Origin: Anaerolineae bacterium | Lineage (GTDB): Bacteria > Chloroflexota > Anaerolineae > Anaerolineales > Anaerolineaceae | DNA length: 6,917 nucleotides | Assembly: GCA_016213455.1 (NCBI GenBank) | Contig: JACRAG010000331.1 | Span: 1-6,917 of the forward strand | Direction: 5' to 3' | Notes under the pieces: generated by a model | Seen by the model: only the letters and a program-made list of their open reading frames with translations | Database searches by the model: none | What the model was told of the DNA's origin: nothing | Part shown: positions 6,762 to 6,917 of the stretch, in pieces | Position numbering within the stretch: position 1 is the first letter of the stretch | Layout: each line of letters begins with the position of its first letter | Made by a program: the position numbers and the translations under genes

Positions 6762-6917
6762 TTGCGTCTCTCCTCCAAAACAATACGGTTGAATCATGAA
6801 CACCAAAGCCAGCAGGTGAATTATGGAGTACGCGCTTCCCTGTTCACCGTTCCGGCTTCTTACCACGATTGAAAACAAACAAGCAAGAAAATGGGAGGGT
6901 CGCCATCAACCGAAGAC
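6762..6917 (-). promoter_or_regulatory. Upstream leader of the transporter operon; promoter expected but not resolved
   Basis: This stretch precedes the first gene and should hold the operon promoter. The best -10-like element is CATAAT on the minus strand (6820-6825), but the hexamer 17 bases further upstream matches TTGACA poorly. T-rich DNA near 6871-6890 could be part of an upstream promoter region. No purine riboswitch core or clear operator was recognised, and no gene is seen on either strand. Confidence 0.3.
6770..6776 (-). promoter_or_regulatory. Ribosome binding site of the substrate-binding lipoprotein gene
   Basis: On the minus strand this reads GGAGGAG, 8 bases ahead of the ATG at 6761. 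It decides the start against the longer open frame that reaches 6878, since the signal peptide with its two lysines begins exactly at this ATG. Confidence 0.85.

Noticed and set aside
6815..6848. Inverted repeat GGTGAA ... TTCACC with a 22-base gap around the -10-like element upstream of the operon
   Set aside because: A 6-base repeat with a wide gap is expected by chance in a leader of this size, and the arms do not match an operator I recognise.
5448..6872. A 474-residue plus-strand open frame opposite the binding-protein gene
   Set aside because: It is the antisense shadow of a clear lipoprotein gene, starts inside the intercistronic hairpins, and has no recognisable domain or ribosome binding site.
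6891..6917. Possible start of a divergent plus-strand gene at the right edge (ATG at 6891)
   Set aside because: Only nine codons are inside the window and no ribosome binding site precedes the ATG, so there is nothing to support a gene.

Overview
This window carries a compact five-gene block, all on the minus strand, so the genes read from the right end of the window to the left. The first four encode a complete ABC importer of the BMP (basic membrane protein / PnrA) nucleoside-uptake family. The fifth encodes a multi-spanning membrane protein that looks like a GT-C glycosyltransferase. The DNA is GC-rich in appearance. The lipoprotein signal is followed by a Pro/Ala/Thr/Glu-rich linker, and the overall protein style resembles Anaerolineae (phylum Chloroflexota). 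That assignment is inference from protein style, not from a marker gene.

Layout from right to left. Bases 6762-6917 are the upstream leader of the operon and hold an ideal ribosome binding site but no promoter I can call firmly. Bases 5532-6761 encode the substrate-binding lipoprotein. Bases 5381-5531 are an intercistronic gap with a strong terminator-type hairpin followed by a second hairpin with a UUCG loop. Bases 3827-5380 encode the double ATPase subunit. Bases 2698-3834 encode permease 1, overlapping the ATPase gene by 8 bases. Bases 1725-2693 encode permease 2, 4 bases after permease 1. Bases 1687-1710 form another hairpin that probably ends the transporter transcript. Bases 88-1662 encode the membrane glycosyltransferase-like protein. 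Bases 1-87 lie past its stop codon; I see no gene or clear terminator there.

How the parts work together: the lipid-anchored binding protein captures a nucleoside or purine-like ligand outside the membrane. The two different RbsC/LivH-type permeases form the channel, and the single polypeptide with two nucleotide-binding domains powers it. The first domain keeps all catalytic motifs and the second is degenerate, as is normal for this family. The hairpin after the first gene would let the binding protein be made in excess over the membrane parts. The membrane protein at the left end has no evident functional link to nucleoside uptake and probably belongs to cell-envelope glycosylation.

No previously undescribed system is evident. 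The points worth a second look are the two consecutive RNA hairpins between the first two genes, three cysteine pairs in the binding protein, and the hairpin lying directly ahead of the glycosyltransferase ribosome binding site.
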